From JAZNQL01 sp045531205 (lineage in GTDB: Bacteria; Bacillota; Clostridia; UMGS1883; UMGS1540), in NCBI GenBank assembly GCA_045531205.1, contig JAZSDN010000085.1, positions 1 to 11,993 of the forward strand: a DNA stretch of 11,993 bases, written 5' to 3'. Shown here piece after piece: positions 1 to 6,300 of the stretch (position 1 is its first letter; the number at the start of each line of letters is the position of its first letter). A program made the position numbers and the translations under genes. The notes under the pieces are model-generated. The model saw nothing but the letters and a program-made list of their open reading frames with translations. It made no database searches and had not been told where the DNA came from.

Positions 1-29
1 GGGCAACAATGTGATATAATTTTTACCAT
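1..29 (-). CDS. N-terminus of an unidentified leftward gene, possibly a transposase (partial)
   Basis: The reverse strand carries an ATG at 29-27 followed by an open frame running off the window edge. It reads MVKIISHCC, so only nine full codons are visible. A Shine-Dalgarno AAAGGAG (complement of 41-47) lies 11 nt upstream of the ATG, and a near-perfect promoter lies further upstream. Paired cysteines this close to the N-terminus resemble the zinc-ribbon start of several transposase families, but nine residues cannot establish that. It is divergent from the aldolase operon. Confidence 0.4.
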
Positions 30-87
30 GAGATCTTGTTCTCCTTTCTCTGATTTTCAGGGAGGTAATTGGTTTTGTGGTGAAACT

Positions 88-116
88 ATTATACCATAAG
101 GAGTTCAAGGTCTCAA
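88..116 (-). promoter_or_regulatory. Sigma-A promoter for the leftward gene at the window edge
   Basis: On the reverse strand there is TTGAGA (116-111), a 17-bp spacer and a perfect TATAAT (93-88). Transcription should start near 81 and run left into the gene beginning at 29. The promoter lies between two divergent genes. No equally good rightward promoter was found for the aldolase operon here. Confidence 0.7.
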
Positions 117-163
117 TTTTCATTTAACTTAACAAAACGAATTTTTTAGAATGGAGAATAATT

Positions 164-1045
164 ATGAAACTTAATAACGGATTTTACACAGCTCTTGGCA
201 CACCTTTAGATGAAAACGGAAACCTTGTAGAGGCTTCACTCAGAAAGCACATCAATCAGCAGATTGAGGCAGGTGCAGCAGGTCTTCTTTTAATGGGCAG
301 TATGGGTATTGAACCTTATATCAAAAACAGTGCATACAAAGAAATTGTAAGAGTTGCTGTCGAAGAAAATGCAGGCAGAGTTCCCCTTTTTGTTGGCGCA
401 ATGGACACTTCAATCGCAAAGGTTATGGAAAAAATTGAACTTATGGGAAATGCTGATATTACAGCTGTTGTTTTAACTGCACCTTTTTATGAACCCATTG
501 ATGATATAGAGGCTGCAAGCTGGTATCTGTCTATCGCTGATAAATCTCCATATCCCATATACGTTTACGACCTTGCTGTTATAACAAAATATAAAATGAA
601 TTTAAATGTTATATTGAAGCTTATAAATCACAAAAACATTAAAGGTATAAAAACTGCTGATTGGGAGCTCATTCAGGCAATCGGCAGAAAGTTCCCTGAT
701 GCTGATTTTGAATGCTTATACAGCGGTTTAGACAGTTTTGACTATGCAAATATAATGGGAATTGACAAAAATCTTGACGGAATGTTTGCATGTACACCCA
801 AAAATGTCAGAAAGATGTATGATTGCATTGCAAAAGGTGATATGAAAGGTGCAAGAACATACCTCGACAACATTTTACTCCTTCGCGATACAATGAACGA
901 TCATCGTCTTATGTCCTGCTTTACATATTGTATGAACCTTCTTGGATGTGACGGTATATTCCATATGGATTATTCGCCTCTTGCAACAGAAGAAGGTAAA
1001 AAAATTGTAAAAGAAACTATGGTTAAGATAGGAGAATTAGCATGA
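164..1045 (+). CDS. DapA/NAL-family class I aldolase
   Basis: This 293-residue protein has the usual length of the dihydrodipicolinate synthase / N-acetylneuraminate lyase TIM-barrel family, which forms a Schiff base between pyruvate (or a 2-keto acid) and a lysine. The Schiff-base lysine is K163 in GIKTADW, and the catalytic tyrosine is probably Y135 in IYVYD. The keto-acid carboxylate loop reads GSMG (45-48) instead of GTTGE. The segment after Y135 (DLAVIT) lacks the arginine that DapA uses to bind aspartate semialdehyde. A biosynthetic DapA is therefore unlikely; a sugar-acid or sialate-type aldolase is more probable, but the substrate is unknown. GGAG at 153-156 lies 7 nt before the ATG. 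The stop overlaps the start of the next gene (ATGA), implying translational coupling. Confidence 0.88.
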   Translation: MKLNNGFYTALGTPLDENGNLVEASLRKHINQQIEAGAAGLLLMGSMGIEPYIKNSAYKEIVRVAVEENAGRVPLFVGAMDTSIAKVMEKIELMGNADITAVVLTAPFYEPIDDIEAASWYLSIADKSPYPIYVYDLAVITKYKMNLNVILKLINHKNIKGIKTADWELIQAIGRKFPDADFECLYSGLDSFDYANIMGIDKNLDGMFACTPKNVRKMYDCIAKGDMKGARTYLDNILLLRDTMNDHRLMSCFTYCMNLLGCDGIFHMDYSPLATEEGKKIVKETMVKIGELA

Positions 1046-2019
1046 TTTCGTGCACAGAGTTTATTCCTCTTTACAGTGAATTTTTTAAATTCCTCGAGGA
1101 AAAAGGCGGTCACGATGAAGTTTTAAAGTATTGGTTTCATATTTCCGATACTTCTATCGGCGACAAAACAAATCCAAATTCACTAGCATATAAATGCGAG
1201 GAGCTTGGCGGATTTGAAGGTGCTCTATCTTATTGGGGACATACTTTAACAGAAGAAGCCTGCGATTTGTTTAAGTGTATTGACAAAAACAAAAAGTTTT
1301 GCTTTACACACATGCGCCACTGCCCGTCAAGAGGTATGCTCAACGCTCTTCGCCACGTTGACCCTTATTATGATTACTGTGGTCATTGCAACGTTATATA
1401 TAAGAGAGTGCTGGATAATTACGGCGTTGATATTGTTATGGATTTTTCTAAAATCGAAAACGCGGAATGTTGCGAGATTTTTTACGAAAAAGACAATGCT
1501 CCCGATTTTGATTTTAAAACCATTTCTGATGATTACTTTAAACAGTTTAAAGATAAAGAAGGCATAGAGCTTATAGATATGAAATCGGAGGATAATAAAT
1601 ATCTTCATCGAGATTTTCATCTTTTAGGTGATAATGCAATCGCATATTGCGGCGACACATTCGGCTACGATGAAGCTATAAAGTTTTTAACCTCTTACAC
1701 TCTTCATTATTACTCCCTTCAAATTGAGGATGCAAAACAAAGAGGACTTGTATCTGTTAAAGAGTGGATTGAAAAGGTTTACGAGATTGAAGAAGCTTCG
1801 CATCTTTTAAAAACAGAGCTTACAGATAACTCTCTTACAGTAACAATAGAAAAAAGCCCTGTAATTGAATATGCAAAAACTTTAAATCAAACTATGAGTG
1901 AATACTACATAGAACAGACAAGGACACTTTATAAAGCTTTTGCAGATGCAGCAGGCTTTACCTTCTTGCTCGAATACTATAACGAGGACGGCGGAACAAA
2001 ATTCACTTTTGAAAAGTAA
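1042..2019 (+). CDS. Unrecognised Cys/His-containing protein in the aldolase operon
   Basis: I do not recognise this 325-residue protein. It has no signal peptide or membrane segment, so it is probably cytoplasmic. It is rich in Cys, His, Tyr and acidic residues. The middle holds a dense cluster: C87, H90, H93 and C94 (in THMRHCPSRG), then C113, H115 and C116 in YDYCGHCNVIY, with C143/C144 further on. This spacing could ligate a metal or supply a nucleophilic cysteine. The C-terminal third (about 258-325) looks like a separate alpha/beta segment, with SLTVTIEKSPVIEYAK followed by a helix and a YYNEDGG strand. Its start overlaps the aldolase stop by 4 bp, so the two are almost certainly co-translated and may share a substrate. 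Role unknown. Confidence 0.85.
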   Translation: MISCTEFIPLYSEFFKFLEEKGGHDEVLKYWFHISDTSIGDKTNPNSLAYKCEELGGFEGALSYWGHTLTEEACDLFKCIDKNKKFCFTHMRHCPSRGMLNALRHVDPYYDYCGHCNVIYKRVLDNYGVDIVMDFSKIENAECCEIFYEKDNAPDFDFKTISDDYFKQFKDKEGIELIDMKSEDNKYLHRDFHLLGDNAIAYCGDTFGYDEAIKFLTSYTLHYYSLQIEDAKQRGLVSVKEWIEKVYEIEEASHLLKTELTDNSLTVTIEKSPVIEYAKTLNQTMSEYYIEQTRTLYKAFADAAGFTFLLEYYNEDGGTKFTFEK

Positions 2020-2162
2020 GAGAATTCAATATAAGATATGTAAATGTTGCAACTTATGCGTATTATATTTATATTGTAACAAACGCAACTCAAAAAATCA
2101 GTTAAATAAATGAATCGAGTGATATTATATACACAATTTTATAAGGAAGGATATAGATTTAT
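2020..2162. other. Intergenic spacer with a candidate internal promoter and small inverted repeats
   Basis: This 143-bp AT-rich stretch separates the aldolase gene pair from the SDR/AKR pair. It contains the palindrome GTTGCAAC (2046-2053), whose GTTGC half recurs inverted as GCAAC at 2085-2089, and the pair TGCGT (2057-2061) / ACGCA (2083-2087) flanking the candidate -10 box. These could be an operator. No terminator hairpin with a T-run is visible, so read-through from the upstream genes is possible. Confidence 0.45.
2047..2075 (+). promoter_or_regulatory. Candidate sigma-A promoter for the SDR/AKR pair
   Basis: TTGCAA (2047-2052), a 17-bp spacer and TATATT (2070-2075) match the consensus moderately well. 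The start site would fall near 2082, giving a leader of about 80 nt before the SDR gene. The -35 box overlaps the palindrome GTTGCAAC, which suggests repression or activation at this site. Confidence 0.45.
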
Positions 2163-2951
2163 ATGACAGTATTGAAAATGTTTGATTTAAGCGGTAAGGT
2201 TGCAGTTGTAAGCGGTGGAGCAGGCTTGTACGGTTATCAGATAGTTTCTGCCCTTGCTGAAGCTAATGCAACAGTTTACGTAGCATCAAGAAACCGCGAA
2301 AACAATCTTGCAAAGCTTGGCGGACTTATAGAAAAAGGCTATAAAATAAATGTTTTACAATTTGATCTTGAGGATGAAAAGAGCATATTAAAAATGTGCG
2401 ACGAGGTATACAAGGCAGAAGGCAAGGCTGATATTTTAGTAAACAATGCAGTTTTAAGATGCACTAATGGCTATACTGATACTGCCGAAAATTTTGACCG
2501 CAGTATGCATGCAAATGCCACAGGGTTATTTGTAATTTCACGTGCATTTGGTGACAAAATGGCAAAGGCGGGCACTGGCTCTATTATAAACATTGGTTCA
2601 TATATGGGTATTTTAGGGCCAAATTATAATCTTTACGAAGGCACCGAAATGAACAAAAACGGAACACCTGGAGATTATTTCTTCCACAAAGGCGGAATTA
2701 CAAACTACACTAAATTTCTTGCAGGTCACTACGGAAGATATGGTATCAGGGCAAACTGCATAGAACTCGGCGGACTTTTTGACGGCACTCAGGACCCCCG
2801 TTTTGTAGAAAGATATAACCAAAGCACAATGCTTGGAAGAATGGCAAACGATACAGATGTAAAAGGTCTTATAGTATATCTTGCAAGTGATGCGTCAGTA
2901 TATATGACAGGTGCTATTATACCTCTTGATGGTGGATACAGCGCAAAATAA
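2163..2951 (+). CDS. Short-chain dehydrogenase/reductase (SDR), sugar or sugar-acid type
   Basis: This 262-residue classical SDR is a cytoplasmic NAD(P)-dependent oxidoreductase. The Rossmann glycine motif is SGGAGLYG (17-24), the NNA motif is at 94-96, and the catalytic residues are S146, Y172 and K176 (YFFHK). The C-terminus ends in the typical MTGAIIPLDGGYSAK. The S146-Y172 spacing is 26 residues, whereas classical SDRs usually have about 13, so an insertion (about 153-170) lies next to the substrate pocket. Overall it resembles gluconate 5-dehydrogenase / KduD-type enzymes, but the substrate is not assigned. AGGAAGG at 2144-2150 is 12 nt from the ATG, a long spacing; the next Met (codon 6) is even further away. 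The stop is 12 bp before the AKR gene. Confidence 0.9.
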   Translation: MTVLKMFDLSGKVAVVSGGAGLYGYQIVSALAEANATVYVASRNRENNLAKLGGLIEKGYKINVLQFDLEDEKSILKMCDEVYKAEGKADILVNNAVLRCTNGYTDTAENFDRSMHANATGLFVISRAFGDKMAKAGTGSIINIGSYMGILGPNYNLYEGTEMNKNGTPGDYFFHKGGITNYTKFLAGHYGRYGIRANCIELGGLFDGTQDPRFVERYNQSTMLGRMANDTDVKGLIVYLASDASVYMTGAIIPLDGGYSAK

Positions 2952-2963
2952 AAGGAGCTTTAT

Positions 2964-3884
2964 ATGAAAATCACAGAAAAAAACGGATACAAAATATCCG
3001 AGTTAACCCTGGGTACCGTTCAGTTAGGTATCCCTTATGGCATAAATAACACTAACGGACTTCCAAGCTACGAAGAGTCGGCAGAGATTTTACAAACAGC
3101 CATACAAGGCGGTATTGTATCTTTTGATACTGCTAAAGGATATGGAAAAAGCGAGGAAGTACTCGGCAGATTTTTTGCAGAAAACGAGGCAGAAAAAACT
3201 CTTATAACAAAAGTTGAATTTGAAAAAGAAACTCACGCTGAAGTAAAAGACAGCCTTTTTTCAAAGGTAAAAGATTCAATGAAGGTTATGGGACTTTCGC
3301 AGATTCCTCTTGTTTTACTTCATTCCGAAAGTTATTTAAATACATACGGGCAGACAATGCTTGATGCAATTTTAGAACTTAAAAAGGAAGGTCTTGTAAA
3401 AAGTGCAGGCATTTCATTTTCAAATAAAGACCAGTTAATGCAGTTTACTGACCCCGAAATATTTGACAGTATTCAGATTCCTGCCAATATGTTTGACAAT
3501 GCAGAAATTGTTTCGGGCACAATGAAAAAGCTTTCGGATATGGGCGTTTCGGTATATGTAAGAAGTGTTTATCTGCAAGGTCTGTTTTTTAAGGATCCAT
3601 CCTCATTACCTTTAAAAATTCAATCGGCAAAACCCGCACTCGAAAAACTGCATAAGCTCGCAGCCGACAATGGTATAAGTATGGCAGAGCTTGCTATGTC
3701 TTATATGAGAAGTGTAGACGGCGTTGCTTCATTGGTAATTGGATGTGAAACAGCAGACCAGCTAAAAAATAACTTAGCTTTATTTGATATGCCGCTTCTT
3801 TCAAAGAGCGTGACCGATAAAATTGCAGAAATTGCAGAAGAAATCGAACCCGTTGTAATAAAACCCTGGGAGTGGAATAAATAA
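2964..3884 (+). CDS. Aldo/keto reductase
   Basis: This 306-residue aldo/keto reductase is an NAD(P)H-dependent TIM-barrel oxidoreductase acting on a carbonyl or sugar. All four catalytic residues are present: D55 and Y60 in FDTAKGYG, K83 in ITKVE and H120 in LLHSES. The C-terminal GCETADQLKNNLA resembles the cofactor-binding region of the family. AAAGGAG at about 2951-2957 gives a good ribosome binding site. It lies 12 bp after the SDR stop, so the two form an operon and probably act in sequence on one substrate. No convincing terminator is visible in the 57 bp before the T-box promoter. Confidence 0.9.
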   Translation: MKITEKNGYKISELTLGTVQLGIPYGINNTNGLPSYEESAEILQTAIQGGIVSFDTAKGYGKSEEVLGRFFAENEAEKTLITKVEFEKETHAEVKDSLFSKVKDSMKVMGLSQIPLVLLHSESYLNTYGQTMLDAILELKKEGLVKSAGISFSNKDQLMQFTDPEIFDSIQIPANMFDNAEIVSGTMKKLSDMGVSVYVRSVYLQGLFFKDPSSLPLKIQSAKPALEKLHKLAADNGISMAELAMSYMRSVDGVASLVIGCETADQLKNNLALFDMPLLSKSVTDKIAEIAEEIEPVVIKPWEWNK

Positions 3885-3941
3885 ATTATATGGTGTTAAA
3901 AAACAACCGGTATATTCAAAAGTAATATATAATAAAAAGTA

Positions 3942-3970
3942 TTGACTTTTTTAAAAAGTGGTGCTATAAT
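3942..3970 (+). promoter_or_regulatory. Sigma-A promoter of the T-box/trpB unit
   Basis: TTGACT (3942-3947), a 17-bp spacer and a perfect TATAAT (3965-3970). The predicted start is near 3977, a few bases before the first stem of the T-box leader. This makes trpB a unit separate from the upstream aldolase/SDR/AKR genes. Confidence 0.85.
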
Positions 3971-3976
3971 TACAAT

Positions 3977-4239
3977 AATTTGATACAAATAAACCGTTGA
4001 GGCAGAAAAAAGGCAGAGCAGGTCTTTTCGAGCGAGTGGATTACGGTGTGAGTTCCACAAAGGCTCTCTGAGTAATATGGACTGTTGAGGGCGGCGTTAA
4101 ATGCGCTGACGTTAGGGCTTGCGTTAAAAGCCGGGAGTATGTTGGTACTCTTTAAGGGGCACTGCTTTGCAGTGAAACAAGGTGGCACCGCGGATATTAT
4201 ATATTCGTCCTTGACAGATTTTCTGTCAAGGACTTTTTT
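3977..4239 (+). promoter_or_regulatory. T-box riboswitch, tRNA-Trp specific
   Basis: The leader binds uncharged tRNA and then prevents termination ahead of trpB. The T-box AAGGTGGCACCGCGG is at 4179-4193. Its UGGC (4183-4186) is complementary to a GCCA acceptor end, as expected of tRNA-Trp with discriminator G. CGTCC at 4206-4210 is the antiterminator partner, and AAGG (4179-4182) pairs with CCTT (4209-4212). Stem I begins near CCGTT (about 3994), closes with GGCGG (about 4093-4097) and contains a GGCAG/CTGTT helix. Immediately before the CTGTT strand is UGG (4078-4080) followed by A, the position expected for the specifier codon, here Trp. A hairpin CACTGC/GCAGTG (4160-4174) fits stem III. 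The downstream trpB agrees with the Trp assignment. Confidence 0.9.
4207..4239 (+). terminator. Intrinsic terminator of the T-box leader
   Basis: A perfect 12-bp stem, GTCCTTGACAGA (4207-4218) with TCTGTCAAGGAC (4222-4233), has a TTT loop and is followed by six T residues (4234-4239). The left arm shares CCTT (4209-4212) with the antiterminator, so the two structures exclude each other, as T-box control requires. Confidence 0.92.
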
Positions 4240-4258
4240 AATCGGAGGAGACTTTATT

Positions 4259-4297
4259 ATGTTATTACTTACAAAGCGATGGCGAAGCTTACTATAG
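4259..4297 (+). CDS. 12-codon leader ORF with one Trp codon
   Basis: The ATG at 4259 has an excellent ribosome binding site, GGAGGAG (4244-4250), 8 nt upstream. The encoded peptide is MLLLTKRWRSLL, ending in TAG. Tryptophan is codon 8, followed by arginine codon CGA. The ORF lies between the T-box terminator and trpB, so it is translated only when the terminator is read through. It ends 34 nt before the trpB start. It may be an attenuator-type leader peptide, a coupling device, or a decayed gene start. Translation is plausible from the binding site; function is inference. Confidence 0.45.
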   Translation: MLLLTKRWRSLL

Positions 4298-4331
4298 TTT
4301 TGTATTAAAATAAATAACGGAGGAATTTATA

Positions 4332-5549
4332 ATGATATATAATAACGTAGATTTTAACACATATTTAAAAAATTATCCTGATGAGAACGGATATTTCGGA
4401 AAATACGGCGGTTCGTATGTGTCGCCCGAGCTTCAAAAAGCAATGGAAGAAATTACAGAAGCATATTTTACAATCTGTAAATCAAGCAAATTTATAAGGG
4501 AATTACGTGGTATCCGTAAAGAGTTCCAGGGCAGACCTACCCCGATTTCATATCTTGAAAGATTGTCGGGAACTCTCGGAAATGTTCAGCTTTATGTAAA
4601 GAGAGAGGATTTAAACCATACAGGTGCTCATAAGCTTAACCATTGTATGGGAGAAGCTCTTTTAGCAAAATATATGGGCAAAAAGAAGGTTATCGCCGAA
4701 ACGGGTGCAGGTCAGCACGGTGTTGCACTTGCTACTGCTGCTGCATATTTCGGACTTGAATGCGACATTTATATGGGTGCTGTAGATATTAAAAAACAGG
4801 CGCCCAACGTTGCAAGAATGAAAATTTTAGGTGCTAATGTTATAGAAGTAACAGAAGGCTTGCAGACTTTAAAGGAAGCGGTTGACGCAGCCTTTGACGC
4901 ATACTGCAAGGAATATAAAGACGCAATTTATTGCATAGGCTCGGTACTTGGCCCGCATCCTTTCCCAATGATGGTGCGTGAATTCCAGAGCGTTGTTGGT
5001 TTTGAAGCAAGAGAGCAGTTTTTATCTATGACAGGCGAGCTTCCTGATGCGGTAGTTGCCTGTGTTGGCGGCGGCTCAAACGCAATGGGTATGTTTTCGG
5101 GCTTCTTAAACGACCCTGTTGATATATATGGCGTTGAACCTTTGGGAAGAGGCGAAAAATTGGGAGACCACGCAGCAAGTCTTAAATATGGTACAGAAGG
5201 AATTATGCACGGCTTTAACAGTATAATGCTTAAAGACGAAAATGGCGAGCCTGCACCTGTTTATTCAGTTGCAAGCGGACTTGACTATCCTTCAAGTGGG
5301 CCTGAACATGCATTCTTGCACGATTTAGGCAGAGTTACCTACGACGTTGTAGATGATGAAGAAACAGTTGATGCTTTCTTTAAGCTTTCAAGACTTGAAG
5401 GTATTATCCCCGCAATTGAAAGTGCTCACGCAGTTGCTTACGGAATGAAGCTTGCAAAGAAAATGGGCAAGGGTTCAATTCTTATTAATCTTTCAGGACG
5501 TGGCGACAAGGATATGGATTACATTATAGAAAAATACGGAATACGATAA
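4332..5549 (+). CDS. trpB: Tryptophan synthase beta chain
   Basis: TrpB is the PLP enzyme that condenses indole with L-serine to give tryptophan. This 405-residue protein has the PLP lysine K101 in HTGAHKLNH, the ETGAGQHG loop (123-130), the phosphate-binding GGGSN (246-250), the GVEP region (E269) and the C-terminal SGRGDKD (388-394). The conserved GLDYP...GPEHA segment is present as GLDYPSSGPEHA. Length and motifs match the main TrpB group rather than the longer TrpB2 type. GGAGGA at 4319-4324 lies 7 nt before the ATG. No trpA or other trp gene follows: a terminator comes directly after. Control is by the Trp T-box, so it is expressed when tRNA-Trp is uncharged. A role in indole salvage is likely but inferred. 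Confidence 0.95.
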   Translation: MIYNNVDFNTYLKNYPDENGYFGKYGGSYVSPELQKAMEEITEAYFTICKSSKFIRELRGIRKEFQGRPTPISYLERLSGTLGNVQLYVKREDLNHTGAHKLNHCMGEALLAKYMGKKKVIAETGAGQHGVALATAAAYFGLECDIYMGAVDIKKQAPNVARMKILGANVIEVTEGLQTLKEAVDAAFDAYCKEYKDAIYCIGSVLGPHPFPMMVREFQSVVGFEAREQFLSMTGELPDAVVACVGGGSNAMGMFSGFLNDPVDIYGVEPLGRGEKLGDHAASLKYGTEGIMHGFNSIMLKDENGEPAPVYSVASGLDYPSSGPEHAFLHDLGRVTYDVVDDEETVDAFFKLSRLEGIIPAIESAHAVAYGMKLAKKMGKGSILINLSGRGDKDMDYIIEKYGIR

Positions 5550-5550
5550 A

Positions 5551-5592
5551 AAAGGAACTGTAAAAAATTCATTTTTTTACAGTTCCTTTTTT
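5551..5592. terminator. Bidirectional intrinsic terminator between trpB and pnuC
   Basis: AAAGGAACTGTAAAAAA pairs with TTTTTTTACAGTTCCTTT across a short TCA-type loop. The stem has an A-run on its left and a T-run on its right, so it can end transcription from both convergent sides. It begins directly after the trpB stop and ends just before the pnuC stop. Confidence 0.88.
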
Positions 5593-5598
5593 ATAAAA

Positions 5599-6299
5599 TC
5601 AATTACTTTTTTGAGATTCATATTTCAATTCTTCCTGCTGTAACTTATAAAGAATATTAGCTTTTTTAAACGCTACACACATACAAACAATAGAATAAAT
5701 TGAAAATACCAAATATGGAACTTGTTCAGAATTTCCCGCAAAAATCATACTTACATACAAAAACATATTCATTATCGTGCTTAATAGCATAAACCAGGTA
5801 TATTCAATATATGCAAATAATGTCAATGTCGAATTAAGCAGTCCTAAAATAAAAACTATGCTATCTAAAAGAACATGATTTGCATCGGTTAATGAGAGAA
5901 TTCTCCACAAAACAAAAGATGAAACAAAGAAGCCCAAAATAATAGCAACCCTTTGTTTTAATGAAAGGCTTTTTAAAACAGTGGTTTCTCCCCAGGGACG
6001 TGTATTCCAGCGGATAAACGTAAAAACCTGAAAGGGAAGAGATATTAAAAGTGTACTTGCAATTGATGCATAAGTTTGTAGTGAAAATATACAACAGTAT
6101 ATAAAATACAATTTGCCGCACCTAAAAGATGTGAGTATTTGTTTATTCTTGATTGCAATACTGAAACAAATAAAGATATGTATAATGGCAAAATTCGTAT
6201 AAAAGCTTGCTTAAATATAATAGCAGTTACTGTTATAAAGAATGCTGTTATAAGCAAACCTATTAGTAAAGTTTTATTTTCTTTTAAAAATTTTCTCAT
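5599..6299 (-). pseudogene. pnuC: PnuC-family vitamin/nucleoside transporter, frameshifted
   Basis: Two overlapping leftward frames together encode one PnuC-type membrane protein, a facilitator for nicotinamide riboside or related vitamins. The N-terminal part (from the ATG at 6299-6297) runs to YTVVYF. The matching continuation, SLQTYASIASTLL, is in the next frame and runs to 5599. The join is at a run of four T residues on the coding strand (6087-6084): one extra T restores a single protein of about 233 residues, the normal PnuC size. Recognisable parts are NKYSHLLGAANCILY, FIRWNTRPWGETT and the final IYSIVCMCVAFKKA. A TTG at 6311 is an alternative start; neither start has a clear ribosome binding site. 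It follows the propeller hydrolase by one base, suggesting co-transcription. Family ligand (NMN/NR, thiamine, riboflavin or nucleoside) is not resolved. A sequencing error is possible. Confidence 0.82.
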
Positions 6300-6300
6300 A

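Noticed and set aside
147..152. TAGAAT with TTAACT at 124-129 as an aldolase operon promoter
   Set aside because: The spacing is 17 bp, but the start site would fall at or beyond the ribosome binding site at 153-156, leaving the mRNA without it.
3885..3930. Terminator after the aldo/keto reductase gene
   Set aside because: GGTGTT with ACAACC pairs imperfectly and no T-run follows.
4085..4297. 70-codon rightward open frame across the T-box leader
   Set aside because: It overlaps the T-box stem I, antiterminator and terminator, whose structure fully explains the sequence. Only its last 12 codons have a ribosome binding site and are kept as a separate mini-ORF.
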